Counted from the stretch's first letter, positions 1 through 6,638 are shown. The stretch: 8,476 nt of DNA from Acidobacteriota bacterium (GCA_013696385.1 JACCYR010000382.1:1-8476); one strand, 5' to 3'. Made by a program: numbers and translations. Notes: a model not told the origin generated them from the letters alone.

Positions 1-2
1 AA

Positions 3-86
3 CGGATTGAGCGCGAACACGGTTTTGAAATCGAAGGAATCGAGATTTTTTTGCAAAATGTTGTCAATGAAACTGAGAGAAAATGA
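3..86 (+). CDS. C-terminal end of an unidentified protein (partial)
   Basis: The third reading frame is open from the left edge and encodes 27 residues, ending in FLQNVVNETERK before a TGA at 84-86. That TGA overlaps the ATG of lpxD in the tetranucleotide ATGA (83-86), the usual mark of translationally coupled genes in one operon. The residues are charged, helix-like and of ordinary composition, which favours a real gene end over chance. There is too little sequence to name a family, and I do not recognise it. Being upstream of lpxD makes an envelope or housekeeping role possible, but that is only context. Confidence 0.55.
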   Translation, partial: RIEREHGFEIEGIEIFLQNVVNETERK

Positions 87-1117
87 AAATTGAAGATGTT
101 GCTGATTTTTTGGATGGAAATTTAACCAGCAAAGGTGAAACGGAAGTTTTTCGCGTGGCAAGTTTGGAAAATGCCCAAACGGGCGAAATATCGTTTATTG
201 AAAAAGCGGAATTTTCAGAATCAGCACAAAATACGAAAGCCTCGTGTTTAATCATTCCCGAAAATTTTAACGCGCCGCTTCCCTGTTCATATATCAAAGT
301 CAAAAATCCAAAAATCGCTTTTGCGAAAATTGCCGAAGTTCTTCACCAATCAAAAAAACAGTTTGGGATTCGTCCAACCGCACAAATCGCCGCTTCAGCC
401 AAACTCGGCAAGGATGTTTTCATCGGCGCGTTTGTCTGCATTGGCGAAAATGCGGAAATCGGCGATAATACTCAAATTTTTGAAAGCGTAAAAATCGCCG
501 AAAATACAAAAATCGGCAAAGATTGTTTTGTTTTTCCAAATGTCGTCATTTATGAAAATGTTTCAATTGGAAACACCTGCAAACTTCACGCCGGAGTTGT
601 CATCGGCGCAGATGGTTTCGGCTTTGTGCGCGATGCCGAAAGATATATAAAATTTCCGCAAATCGGCTCGGTTGTGATTGAAGATGAAGTCGAAATCGGC
701 GCAAATTCCTGTATTGACAGAGGCGCGTTGGGCGAAACACGCATCGGCAAAGGCACGAAAATTGACAATTTAGTGCAAATCGCGCATAACGTCCAAATTG
801 GTAAAAGAGTCGTTATCGCGGCGCAGACCGGAATTTCGGGAAGCACAATTATTGAAGACGATTGCGTAATCGGCGGACAAGTCGGCTTCGGCGACCATGC
901 AACTGTCAAAAGCGGCGCGATTATCGGTTCAAAAGCCGGAATTCTGCCCGGCAAAATTGTCCGCCGAGGCATTTGGTGGGGCGTTCCCGTTCAACCGCTC
1001 AGTGAATACAAACGGCAAAACGCTCATGTTAAATCTTTGCCCAGATTACGCGAAGAAATTAAGGAACTAAAAAAGCAAGTCGCAGCATTAGAAGTTAAGA
1101 AACCAGCAAAAGGGTAA
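83..1117 (+). CDS. lpxD: UDP-3-O-acylglucosamine N-acyltransferase LpxD
   Basis: Predicted to move a 3-hydroxyacyl chain from acyl carrier protein onto the 2-amino group of UDP-3-O-acylglucosamine, the third step of lipid A synthesis, in the cytoplasm. The 344 residues match the usual LpxD length of about 340. Residues 1-90 fit the N-terminal uridine-binding domain. Residues 97-300 are hexapeptide repeats of the left-handed beta-helix type (for example KLGKDVFIG, VEIGANS, TRIGKGTKI). GADGFGF at 175-181 is an LpxD signature. His235 in QIAHNVQIG aligns with the catalytic His239 of E. coli LpxD, and His272 in GFGDHATV with its second conserved His276. Residues 318-337 form the C-terminal helix (LPRLREEIKELKKQVAALE). 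The ATG overlaps the preceding stop codon (ATGA), and GAGAGA at 75-80 is very close, so translation is probably coupled. No lpxA, fabZ or lpxB is visible in the window. Confidence 0.96.
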   Translation: MKIEDVADFLDGNLTSKGETEVFRVASLENAQTGEISFIEKAEFSESAQNTKASCLIIPENFNAPLPCSYIKVKNPKIAFAKIAEVLHQSKKQFGIRPTAQIAASAKLGKDVFIGAFVCIGENAEIGDNTQIFESVKIAENTKIGKDCFVFPNVVIYENVSIGNTCKLHAGVVIGADGFGFVRDAERYIKFPQIGSVVIEDEVEIGANSCIDRGALGETRIGKGTKIDNLVQIAHNVQIGKRVVIAAQTGISGSTIIEDDCVIGGQVGFGDHATVKSGAIIGSKAGILPGKIVRRGIWWGVPVQPLSEYKRQNAHVKSLPRLREEIKELKKQVAALEVKKPAKG

Positions 1118-1151
1118 TTGATTTCCCAAATATTGCCGCAATGATTCGATC

Positions 1152-2807
1152 TTATTTTCTCTTAACAATTACAAGCGTAATATCATCGTTGGCAGGAGCG
1201 GTTTGCGTGAAAGAAGAAAGCGCGGATTCGATTTTATCGCGCAAACCAGAGGCTGAAGCACTCAGGTTTTTGCTGACAACTTGGGTAAGTCTTTCCATTC
1301 CAAATTCTTCGTCTTTCGGATTAACCGCCTCAGATACGCCGTCGGAATAAATTACAAGCGCATCACCCGATTTAATTTCGAGTTGTCCGACTTCATATTC
1401 AGCCATCGGCATAATACCGAGCGGGAAACCGCCTGAAGCAAGTTGTTCGACTGTGCCGTCAGCACATCCGAAAAGAGGCGGATTATGCCCGGCATTAATG
1501 TAGTTGACAATGCCGGTTTGCGGGTCTAGTTCGGCAACAAATAACGTTATAAAACGATTTGTCGGAGTATTTTCTACCAGATATTCATTAACTGATTTTA
1601 TCATCTGATGCAAAGACGTTTTCGCCGCCACCTGCGCGTGAATTGCCGCGTGAAGGCTAGACATCAAAAGCGCGGCGGCAGTCCCTTTGCCTGAAACGTC
1701 GCCGAGTGCAATCAGCATTTTTTCGTCGTGCTGCGTAATGAAATCATAATAATCGCCGCCGATTTCGTAACAGGAAAACGAAATTCCCTGAAATTCGTAA
1801 TCATCCATCACGGGCGGCGCAGATGGTTGAAAGCGTTGCTGGATTTCGGTGGCAAGTTCGAGTTCGCGTTCCATTCGCTCGCGCTCAATGCGTTCTTCGA
1901 GCAGCCGCGCATTTTCCACGCGAATCGAAGCAACCGAAGCCAAAGTCGTCAAAATATTTAGATGTTCTTCGGAAAAAGTTGATTTGTCGGTTGGCGAATC
2001 AGCATAAATAATGCCGAAAACTTCTGTTTCAGAAACGCTTAAAGGCACGGCTAAAACCGAGCGTATGCCAAGCAAAGCCATTGTTTGGCTGGCATATCGC
2101 GGGTCGTGTTGGGCATCGGCGGTCAAAACGGATTTACCTTTTTCCATCACCTCGTCCATCACGGTGCGACTGATGCGAACTTCTTCAATTTTTTCGTCCA
2201 TACCGCGCTGACGCGCAACCGTAATTTTCATTCCGCCTTCTTCGGCTTCATCACGGAGCATAATTACGCATCGTTCGGCGGGAACGGCTTCAAAGACAAG
2301 CGAAGCGACTTGATTTAAGGTATCGTCCAAACCACTTGAAGATAAAAGTGCAACGCCGACTTTGCTGATTAAACCGAGCAATTCGTTACGGGTTGAAAAT
2401 TGTGATTCGAGAATTTCCGCCGTTGAACTTCTGGCACGCGCCAGCGAAATTGTCATTGAAGGGTCAAGAGCCTGGGTGTTGTCGGAGATAAAAGTTGTGT
2501 TTTTGTTTTCTTTCAAACGTTCATCTTCAAATATTATCGTCGTTTCGCCGATTTGAATTTCGCCGCCCGAAAGCAGTGGAATAGGCAGCGACACCGCCAA
2601 ACCATTGTAGCGCGTGCCATTTGCCGAACCTAAATCTTGCAGCCAATAGGCATCGCCTTCTTTTCTGACTTCGGCGTGAAGCCGCGACGCGAAAGCATCA
2701 GCAATACAAATATCGCTTCGGGCTGAACGACCGATGGTTACACGAAGGCGCGAAAGCGGAAACTGTTCCGGCTGGCGGTCGGCGGTTTTAATGATTAGTT
2801 GGGGCAT
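1152..2807 (-). CDS. FHA-GAF-SpoIIE (PP2C-type) protein phosphatase
   Basis: A 551-residue predicted soluble Ser/Thr phosphatase of the RsbU/SpoIIE group. FHA domain at about 5-95: G26-R27, SRLHAE 41-46 and SANGT 61-65 keep the phosphothreonine-binding core. GAF domain at about 140-303, containing IYADSPTDKSTFS at 267-279; such domains bind small ligands or sense redox state, but the ligand here is unknown. A coiled-coil linker at about 299-326 (ENARLLEERIERERMEREL) leads to the PP2C domain at 338-549. The metal-binding motifs are intact: GGDYYDF (D352), GDVSGKGTAAAL (D370), NAGHNPP 438-444, YSDGVSEA (D489) and DDIT 541-544, so activity is expected. It is last in the minus-strand cluster after the kinase and RDD genes, and an obvious partner to oppose the kinase. 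RsbU relatives usually act on anti-sigma-factor antagonists, but no such gene is visible. No clear Shine-Dalgarno precedes the ATG, and a large inverted repeat sits just upstream. Confidence 0.93.
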   Translation of the reverse strand: MPQLIIKTADRQPEQFPLSRLRVTIGRSARSDICIADAFASRLHAEVRKEGDAYWLQDLGSANGTRYNGLAVSLPIPLLSGGEIQIGETTIIFEDERLKENKNTTFISDNTQALDPSMTISLARARSSTAEILESQFSTRNELLGLISKVGVALLSSSGLDDTLNQVASLVFEAVPAERCVIMLRDEAEEGGMKITVARQRGMDEKIEEVRISRTVMDEVMEKGKSVLTADAQHDPRYASQTMALLGIRSVLAVPLSVSETEVFGIIYADSPTDKSTFSEEHLNILTTLASVASIRVENARLLEERIERERMERELELATEIQQRFQPSAPPVMDDYEFQGISFSCYEIGGDYYDFITQHDEKMLIALGDVSGKGTAAALLMSSLHAAIHAQVAAKTSLHQMIKSVNEYLVENTPTNRFITLFVAELDPQTGIVNYINAGHNPPLFGCADGTVEQLASGGFPLGIMPMAEYEVGQLEIKSGDALVIYSDGVSEAVNPKDEEFGMERLTQVVSKNLSASASGLRDKIESALSSFTQTAPANDDITLVIVKRK

Positions 2808-2813
2808 AAATTT

Positions 2814-2848
2814 AACTAAAAGTGAAAAACTAAAAACTAAAAGTGAAA
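2814..2848 (+). repeat. Heptanucleotide tandem array, first arm
   Basis: Five consecutive 7-bp units read AACTAAA, AGTGAAA, AACTAAA, AACTAAA, AGTGAAA. A 16-bp direct repeat (2814-2829 and 2835-2850) follows from the same order. It lies in the 110-nt gap between the phosphatase start and the RDD stop. Its unit length recalls the short tandemly repeated repetitive (STRR) heptamers of cyanobacteria, although the unit sequence differs. Confidence 0.75.
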
Positions 2849-2926
2849 AATGTTAGTTAAAGAATAAGTTTAATTTTCGTTGTTGCTTAAGCAAATTTAA
2901 CTTTTAGTTCTTAGTTTTTCACTTTT
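2819..2926. repeat. 26-bp inverted repeat with 56-nt loop
   Basis: Arm 2819-2844 is the reverse complement of arm 2901-2926 at 25 of 26 positions. In the cluster transcript this could form a long AU-rich hairpin, with one arm covering the RDD stop codon and the other ending 11 nt before the phosphatase ATG. No T-run typical of an intrinsic terminator follows it. The loop contains a perfect 12-bp palindrome, TTGCTTAAGCAA, at 2883-2894. Confidence 0.75.
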
Positions 2927-2930
2927 CACT
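2896..2930 (-). repeat. Heptanucleotide tandem array, inverted second arm
   Basis: Read on the minus strand from 2930 down to 2896 the units are AGTGAAA, AGTGAAA, AACTAAG, AACTAAA, AGTTAAA, the same unit types as the array at 2814-2848 but in opposite orientation. The array covers the last codons and the TGA stop of the RDD gene. Confidence 0.75.
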
Positions 2931-3434
2931 TATTACGCGTCGTCCATAAACTACTACAGTTCCGGCGAGAAAATCGTGTAGAGCACGTCCTTTTTGATTT
3001 AGCACCGGAATTATAAAACCTAAGCCAAAAATGATAAAACTCAACGGATAACCAATTAAATGGCGGACAAGCAGCGAGCCGAAAGACGGCGCAGTTCCGT
3101 TTATTTTAACAATTTTCAAACCCGTCAGTATTTTACCGACGCTTTGTCCGGTGAACAGCGGCAAAATTAAAAAATTCGTCAACGCGAAAAGAATTATAAT
3201 CAGTCCGGCGGGGCTGCTGATCTGGCTGTTTAGAAGTTTTGCCGGCTCAATTCCTATGAGTCTGCCGATAATCAAACCCAAAACCGGAATTGAAACAAGC
3301 AGGATATAATCAATTAAAAATGCGCCGCAACGCAATAGAAACGGAGCTTTCAGACGTTCCGCGTCAAAATTTACAATTACTTCTTCGTGTAGAATTCTTT
3401 TGGCAGGAACAAGTCTGTCAGCACGCGCACTCAT
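2919..3434 (-). CDS. RDD family integral membrane protein
   Basis: A 171-residue membrane protein of the RDD family, named for one Arg and two Asp residues, seen here as R35 and D42 in LLRCGAFLIDY and D154 in KGRALHDFLAGT. GQSVGKILTGLKIVK at 97-110 is also typical. Hydrophobic spans lie at about 36-60, 76-95 and 125-146, flanked by a hydrophilic N-terminus of about 30 residues. The biochemical role of most RDD proteins is unknown; some have been linked to ion transport. It is the only membrane protein in the four-gene cluster, 36 nt after the kinase stop, and may give an otherwise soluble signalling set a membrane contact (inference). The ATG is supported by AAGAGAA at 3442-3448 on the minus strand, 7 nt upstream. 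Its last codons and TGA stop lie inside a heptamer repeat array. Confidence 0.9.
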   Translation of the reverse strand: MSARADRLVPAKRILHEEVIVNFDAERLKAPFLLRCGAFLIDYILLVSIPVLGLIIGRLIGIEPAKLLNSQISSPAGLIIILFALTNFLILPLFTGQSVGKILTGLKIVKINGTAPSFGSLLVRHLIGYPLSFIIFGLGFIIPVLNQKGRALHDFLAGTVVVYGRRVISEK

Positions 3435-3441
3435 AATAAAA

Positions 3442-3448
3442 TTCTCTT
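3442..3448 (-). promoter_or_regulatory. Ribosome binding site of the RDD gene
   Basis: The minus strand reads AAGAGAA, 7 nt before the ATG at 3432-3434. This purine-rich stretch supports that ATG as the start. Confidence 0.5.
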
Positions 3449-3470
3449 GAAAACCAGGTTAAAGTAAAAA

Positions 3471-5975
3471 TCATCCGATAATAAAATGCAAGGTCGTATC
3501 GCCAAGTTTTAATTTATCGCCGTTGGTCAAAGTATATGGTTTATGGGGCAGAAGCCGCATGGTTTCGTTGACGACGGGCAGAACAATTGTTCCGTTGGAT
3601 GAGCCTAAATCTTCAATCATAAATTGATTGCCGCTACGATGGATGCGAGCGTGGCGGCGCGAGATTTTTGTTTGCGGGTCGTATCTCGACAAATCAACTT
3701 CGGGAAAGATATTCGACATCGGGTCGCGTCTGCCGATCAAATTTTCGTCTTTTTCAATTCGGTAAGCCGGCGTTTCGAGTTCATTTGTCCCGATAATCAG
3801 CAACTGCGCGGTTACCGGCTGAGGAGCATAATTTTCGCTGCTCACACCGCGCTGTGAAAGCGGTTGTTTCGCCCCGCAGAAAGCGCAAAACATATCGGTA
3901 GCGAAAATTTTTTGCCCGCAGAAGCCGCAAAAAACTAGTTGTTCCGATAATCCGACCGGAATGGGGTTTTCCTTAACGCCGAAAGTAACTTTATGAGTAT
4001 CAAGATTTGCCAGATGATCTTCGAGAGCTTGACGCATTTCGGCGGCTGAGTCAAAACGCATTTCGGCATTGTATTCAACCGACCGCATTAAAATTTTTTC
4101 CATCTGGTCGGACAACTGCGGATTTATCTGACGCGGACGCGGGTGTTTTTGAAAATCGAAAATCAAAAGCGGATTACTCTGCGGGTCTGCGCCTGTCAAC
4201 AGATGAAACATCGTCGAGCCGAGACTGTAAATATCGGAACGCGGTTCGACATTTCCGCTAAAAAGTTCAGGCGGAGCATAACCCATTGTTCCGACCGCCG
4301 TTACGCCTTTTTCTTCTTTGTTTATCCACCGCGCGATACCGAAATCAATCAGCATGGCACGTCCCGTATTACCGTCAATCATAATATTGGCGGGCTTCAA
4401 ATCTCGATAAACAATCGGTGGCTGACGATTGTGCAAATAATCTAAAACGTCGGCAATCTGGATTGCCCACTTGGTTACATCTTTTTCATTTATTCTGCCT
4501 TCGTTCGCGGAACGCAGCTGCGAAGCCAAATCTCCGCCCGTAATATATTTCATCACGAGATAAAATCTGGCTTCTTTCTCGTCAAAGAAATAATCATAAA
4601 TAGTGGGAATTGATTGATGTTCAAGCGAAGTCAAAAGCAAAGATTCGCGTTTAAAGTCATTAACGGCTTTGTCCTGCTGCTGCTCTTCAATATAAGACTG
4701 CACCATTTCCTTGACGGCTCGCAGAACGCCGCCAAGATTTTTGTCGCTGGCGAGATAAACCGCGCCCATCCCGCCGCCGCCGATTTTGCGGACAATTTCA
4801 TAACGCTCGTTTAAAATCGTGCCTTCGTCTAAAGGCTTTAATTTTGATCTCCCTTTGCCGTCCGTGTCGCCGACACCGATATTTGGCTTAGTATTAGAAC
4901 GGCTTTCTTTCTCGTCCGATTGGTTTTGAGCCGCGTCTTCAGTCGGCGATTCTTCAACCGATTTCGCTGCGGCTTGCTTGGATTTAGATTTTGCAACTTT
5001 AACCGGTGCTTCTTCACTCTCCATTATTCTCACCGAATCAAAACGCGGCGGCGGAAATTGATTTTCGGGAAGTTCGACATTGGGTTTTGCAATCGGATTT
5101 TCCGCAACGTCGGCATTTTCATTGAGTGCTGGCGGTTCTAATTTTTCTTTGTTTGATTCGGAACTTTCAGAATTATTTTTAGCAATTTTACCTTTTGCCG
5201 ACTTGCCGGGCATATACGGGATTGTAGCGATAAAATCAATTTCATCTAATTCCGAAATTGTTATTTCTGACGAGTTTTCAGATTCTTCAACTATCAGATT
5301 TTCTTTGATTTCCGATTCCTCGTTAGGCTTAGGCGGAGAATCGGTTTCTACGTCAAATCTTTCGGCAATTTTGACAACGCTTGAATCTTTGAGATTTCCG
5401 CCGACATCAGATATGGAGTTTTCGGTTTCAATTGGCAAAATATCTGCCGCCACGCTTTTTCCCTCCGTTCCGATAATGCTTGGCAGTTCTGTTTCTTGAT
5501 TATCAGAAGCAGTTTCGACAATCGGTTCAATTGGTTCTATATCAATGTTTGGAGGCGGTTCTTTTTCAAGTGTTTTTTCAAAATCCGGCGGTAAAATTTC
5601 GCTCTCGCCTACAGAAGCAGAATCTGCGGAAATTTCACTCTCAAAATCTTGAGCTGGAATCTCCACCGATTCGGTTGGGTATTCGACATTTTCCACCGTA
5701 CTAATTGGTAAATAATCTTCCGTTTTCTTTTTAACTAAACTTTTATCTTTGGCTTGGGTGCTGCTTTCTGCCATCTTATATTCCTCTTGGGTCGCCGCCG
5801 CGGGTATTTCATCCGCCGTTCGATTTTTTGTTTCCGGTCGCTCGGTGCCAGCTGGAGTGATAGGCGAACCGCTATTATTTTTTTCAACCGCGATCGGCTG
5901 CAGAGAAATCCCGCAATATGGGCAAAAAACATCAATATCAGCGACTTTTGAGCCGCATTCTGGACAATAAGCCAT
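3471..5975 (-). CDS. Soluble Ser/Thr protein kinase with two zinc ribbons and a C-terminal FHA domain
   Basis: An 834-residue Hanks-type kinase. Order: zinc ribbon 4-21 (C4, C7, C18, C21); an acidic Glu/Ser/Pro-rich linker of about 360 residues, probably disordered; kinase domain about 391-655; a second zinc ribbon 683-700 (C683, C686, C697, C700) with the same CxxC-10-CxxC spacing; FHA domain about 727-833. Kinase motifs look complete: GGGGMG 399-404, ATP-binding K422, E444 of helix C, YRDLKPAN 523-530 with catalytic D525, DFG 544-546 and APPE 567-570, with candidate activation-loop threonines T559 and T563. YRD in place of HRD keeps the catalytic Asp and occurs in other bacterial kinases. 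The FHA core is kept: GRR 748-750, SRRHARI 772-778 and GSSNGT 791-796. There is no transmembrane segment or PASTA sensor, unlike PknB, so it should be cytosolic. A Cys motif at the N-terminus is also known in cyanobacterial SpkB. It lies 47 nt after the zinc-ribbon/FHA gene. Confidence 0.94.
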   Translation of the reverse strand: MAYCPECGSKVADIDVFCPYCGISLQPIAVEKNNSGSPITPAGTERPETKNRTADEIPAAATQEEYKMAESSTQAKDKSLVKKKTEDYLPISTVENVEYPTESVEIPAQDFESEISADSASVGESEILPPDFEKTLEKEPPPNIDIEPIEPIVETASDNQETELPSIIGTEGKSVAADILPIETENSISDVGGNLKDSSVVKIAERFDVETDSPPKPNEESEIKENLIVEESENSSEITISELDEIDFIATIPYMPGKSAKGKIAKNNSESSESNKEKLEPPALNENADVAENPIAKPNVELPENQFPPPRFDSVRIMESEEAPVKVAKSKSKQAAAKSVEESPTEDAAQNQSDEKESRSNTKPNIGVGDTDGKGRSKLKPLDEGTILNERYEIVRKIGGGGMGAVYLASDKNLGGVLRAVKEMVQSYIEEQQQDKAVNDFKRESLLLTSLEHQSIPTIYDYFFDEKEARFYLVMKYITGGDLASQLRSANEGRINEKDVTKWAIQIADVLDYLHNRQPPIVYRDLKPANIMIDGNTGRAMLIDFGIARWINKEEKGVTAVGTMGYAPPELFSGNVEPRSDIYSLGSTMFHLLTGADPQSNPLLIFDFQKHPRPRQINPQLSDQMEKILMRSVEYNAEMRFDSAAEMRQALEDHLANLDTHKVTFGVKENPIPVGLSEQLVFCGFCGQKIFATDMFCAFCGAKQPLSQRGVSSENYAPQPVTAQLLIIGTNELETPAYRIEKDENLIGRRDPMSNIFPEVDLSRYDPQTKISRRHARIHRSGNQFMIEDLGSSNGTIVLPVVNETMRLLPHKPYTLTNGDKLKLGDTTLHFIIG

Positions 5976-5987
5976 TTTTTTATATTG

Positions 5988-5993
5988 CTTTCC
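5988..5993 (-). promoter_or_regulatory. Ribosome binding site of the kinase gene, inside a small hairpin
   Basis: The minus strand reads GGAAAG, 12 nt before the kinase ATG at 5973-5975, a slightly long spacing. Five of its bases form one arm of a perfect 5-bp stem, with arms at 5988-5992 and 5997-6001 and a 4-nt loop, so the site could be partly hidden. The stem is short and may be chance. Confidence 0.4.
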
Positions 5994-6022
5994 GCTGAAA
6001 GACTTCGGAATTGGTAAAAAAT

Positions 6023-6595
6023 TTAATCATTTGTATAAAACCGTAGAAACGTTTTCCCGACTATTATCTCATCACCGTCGTTGAGCAATTGTGAATTTCC
6101 GGGTATCAAACGCCGTCCACGGTTGACGAAAGTTCCGTTGGTTGAACCCAAATCCTCAATCATATATTTGCCTTTATGGTTAATAATGCGGGCGTGCCGC
6201 CGTGAAACCTTTGCTTCCGGGTCGTGCGGGTCCAAATCAACGTCCGGAAAAACTCCGTTATCCGCGTCCCAACGCCCGATATACGATTCATCGGAAGCAA
6301 TCATAAATTCCGTTCCGAGCGAATCGCCGCGTTCAATCACGAGTGTTGCCTGAATGCTTTTTTTTATTGGCTGTTCATCATTTTCAAATGATTCTCCATC
6401 AACTTTCGGTTTTTCGTAAATGGGTGGAATCCCGACCGATGTTACATTTGCCGAATGATAGCTGGGAATATCGGAAACTTGTGGCTGAAAGTTCGGCATT
6501 TCACTTTCCGATTGTTTGTCCACTGTGCCGCCGCACTCATCACAATATTGCGAACTATCGAGATTTTCCGTCCCGCAAATCTGACACTTTATCAT
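6023..6595 (-). CDS. Small zinc-ribbon/FHA-domain protein
   Basis: 190 residues, counted from the ATG at 6593-6595. A zinc ribbon at the extreme N-terminus (C4, C7, C18, C21) is followed by a low-complexity linker at about 25-78 and an FHA domain at about 82-188, with G107-R108, SRRHARI 131-137 and GSTNGT 150-155 (binding-site S131, R132 and N153 present). It should be a soluble reader of phosphothreonine. Zinc ribbon, linker and FHA repeat the domain order of the kinase tail, and both FHA domains share an unusual stretch between the GR and SRRH motifs (FPDVDL here, FPEVDL there), so the two look paralogous. It is first in the minus-strand cluster. In general layout it recalls the small FHA regulators GarA/OdhI, though no ETTS-type phosphorylation motif is seen. 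The frame continues upstream to a TTG at 6611-6613; I prefer the ATG because GAAAGG sits 10 nt before it and because the zinc ribbon would then start at residue 4, as in the kinase. Confidence 0.9.
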   Translation of the reverse strand: MIKCQICGTENLDSSQYCDECGGTVDKQSESEMPNFQPQVSDIPSYHSANVTSVGIPPIYEKPKVDGESFENDEQPIKKSIQATLVIERGDSLGTEFMIASDESYIGRWDADNGVFPDVDLDPHDPEAKVSRRHARIINHKGKYMIEDLGSTNGTFVNRGRRLIPGNSQLLNDGDEIIVGKTFLRFYTND

Positions 6596-6605
6596 TTTTG
6601 TTTTA

Positions 6606-6611
6606 CCTTTC
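6606..6611 (-). promoter_or_regulatory. Ribosome binding site deciding the start of the zinc-ribbon/FHA gene
   Basis: The minus strand reads GAAAGG, 10 nt before the ATG at 6593-6595. Choosing the upstream TTG at 6611-6613 would put this site inside the coding sequence. Confidence 0.5.
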
Positions 6612-6638
6612 AATTTTTTGAAATGAATTTACTTTTAT

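Noticed and set aside
586..972. A 128-codon minus-strand frame inside lpxD
   Set aside because: It is antisense to the conserved hexapeptide-repeat region, has no recognisable domain, and is a shadow of the regular repeat codons.
2814..2930. CRISPR array or intrinsic terminator
   Set aside because: Units are 7 bp with no spacers, so it is not CRISPR. The hairpin is AU-rich with a 56-nt loop and no following T-run, so a standard intrinsic terminator is not supported.
5080..5499. A 139-codon plus-strand frame opposite the kinase linker
   Set aside because: Its low-complexity Ser/Leu/Phe composition mirrors the Glu/Ser-rich linker codons. No family is recognisable.
1152..6595. Type VI secretion phospho-regulatory locus (PpkA/PppA/Fha)
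   Set aside because: No secretion structural genes are present, the kinase has no membrane segment, and the phosphatase is SpoIIE-type with FHA and GAF domains.
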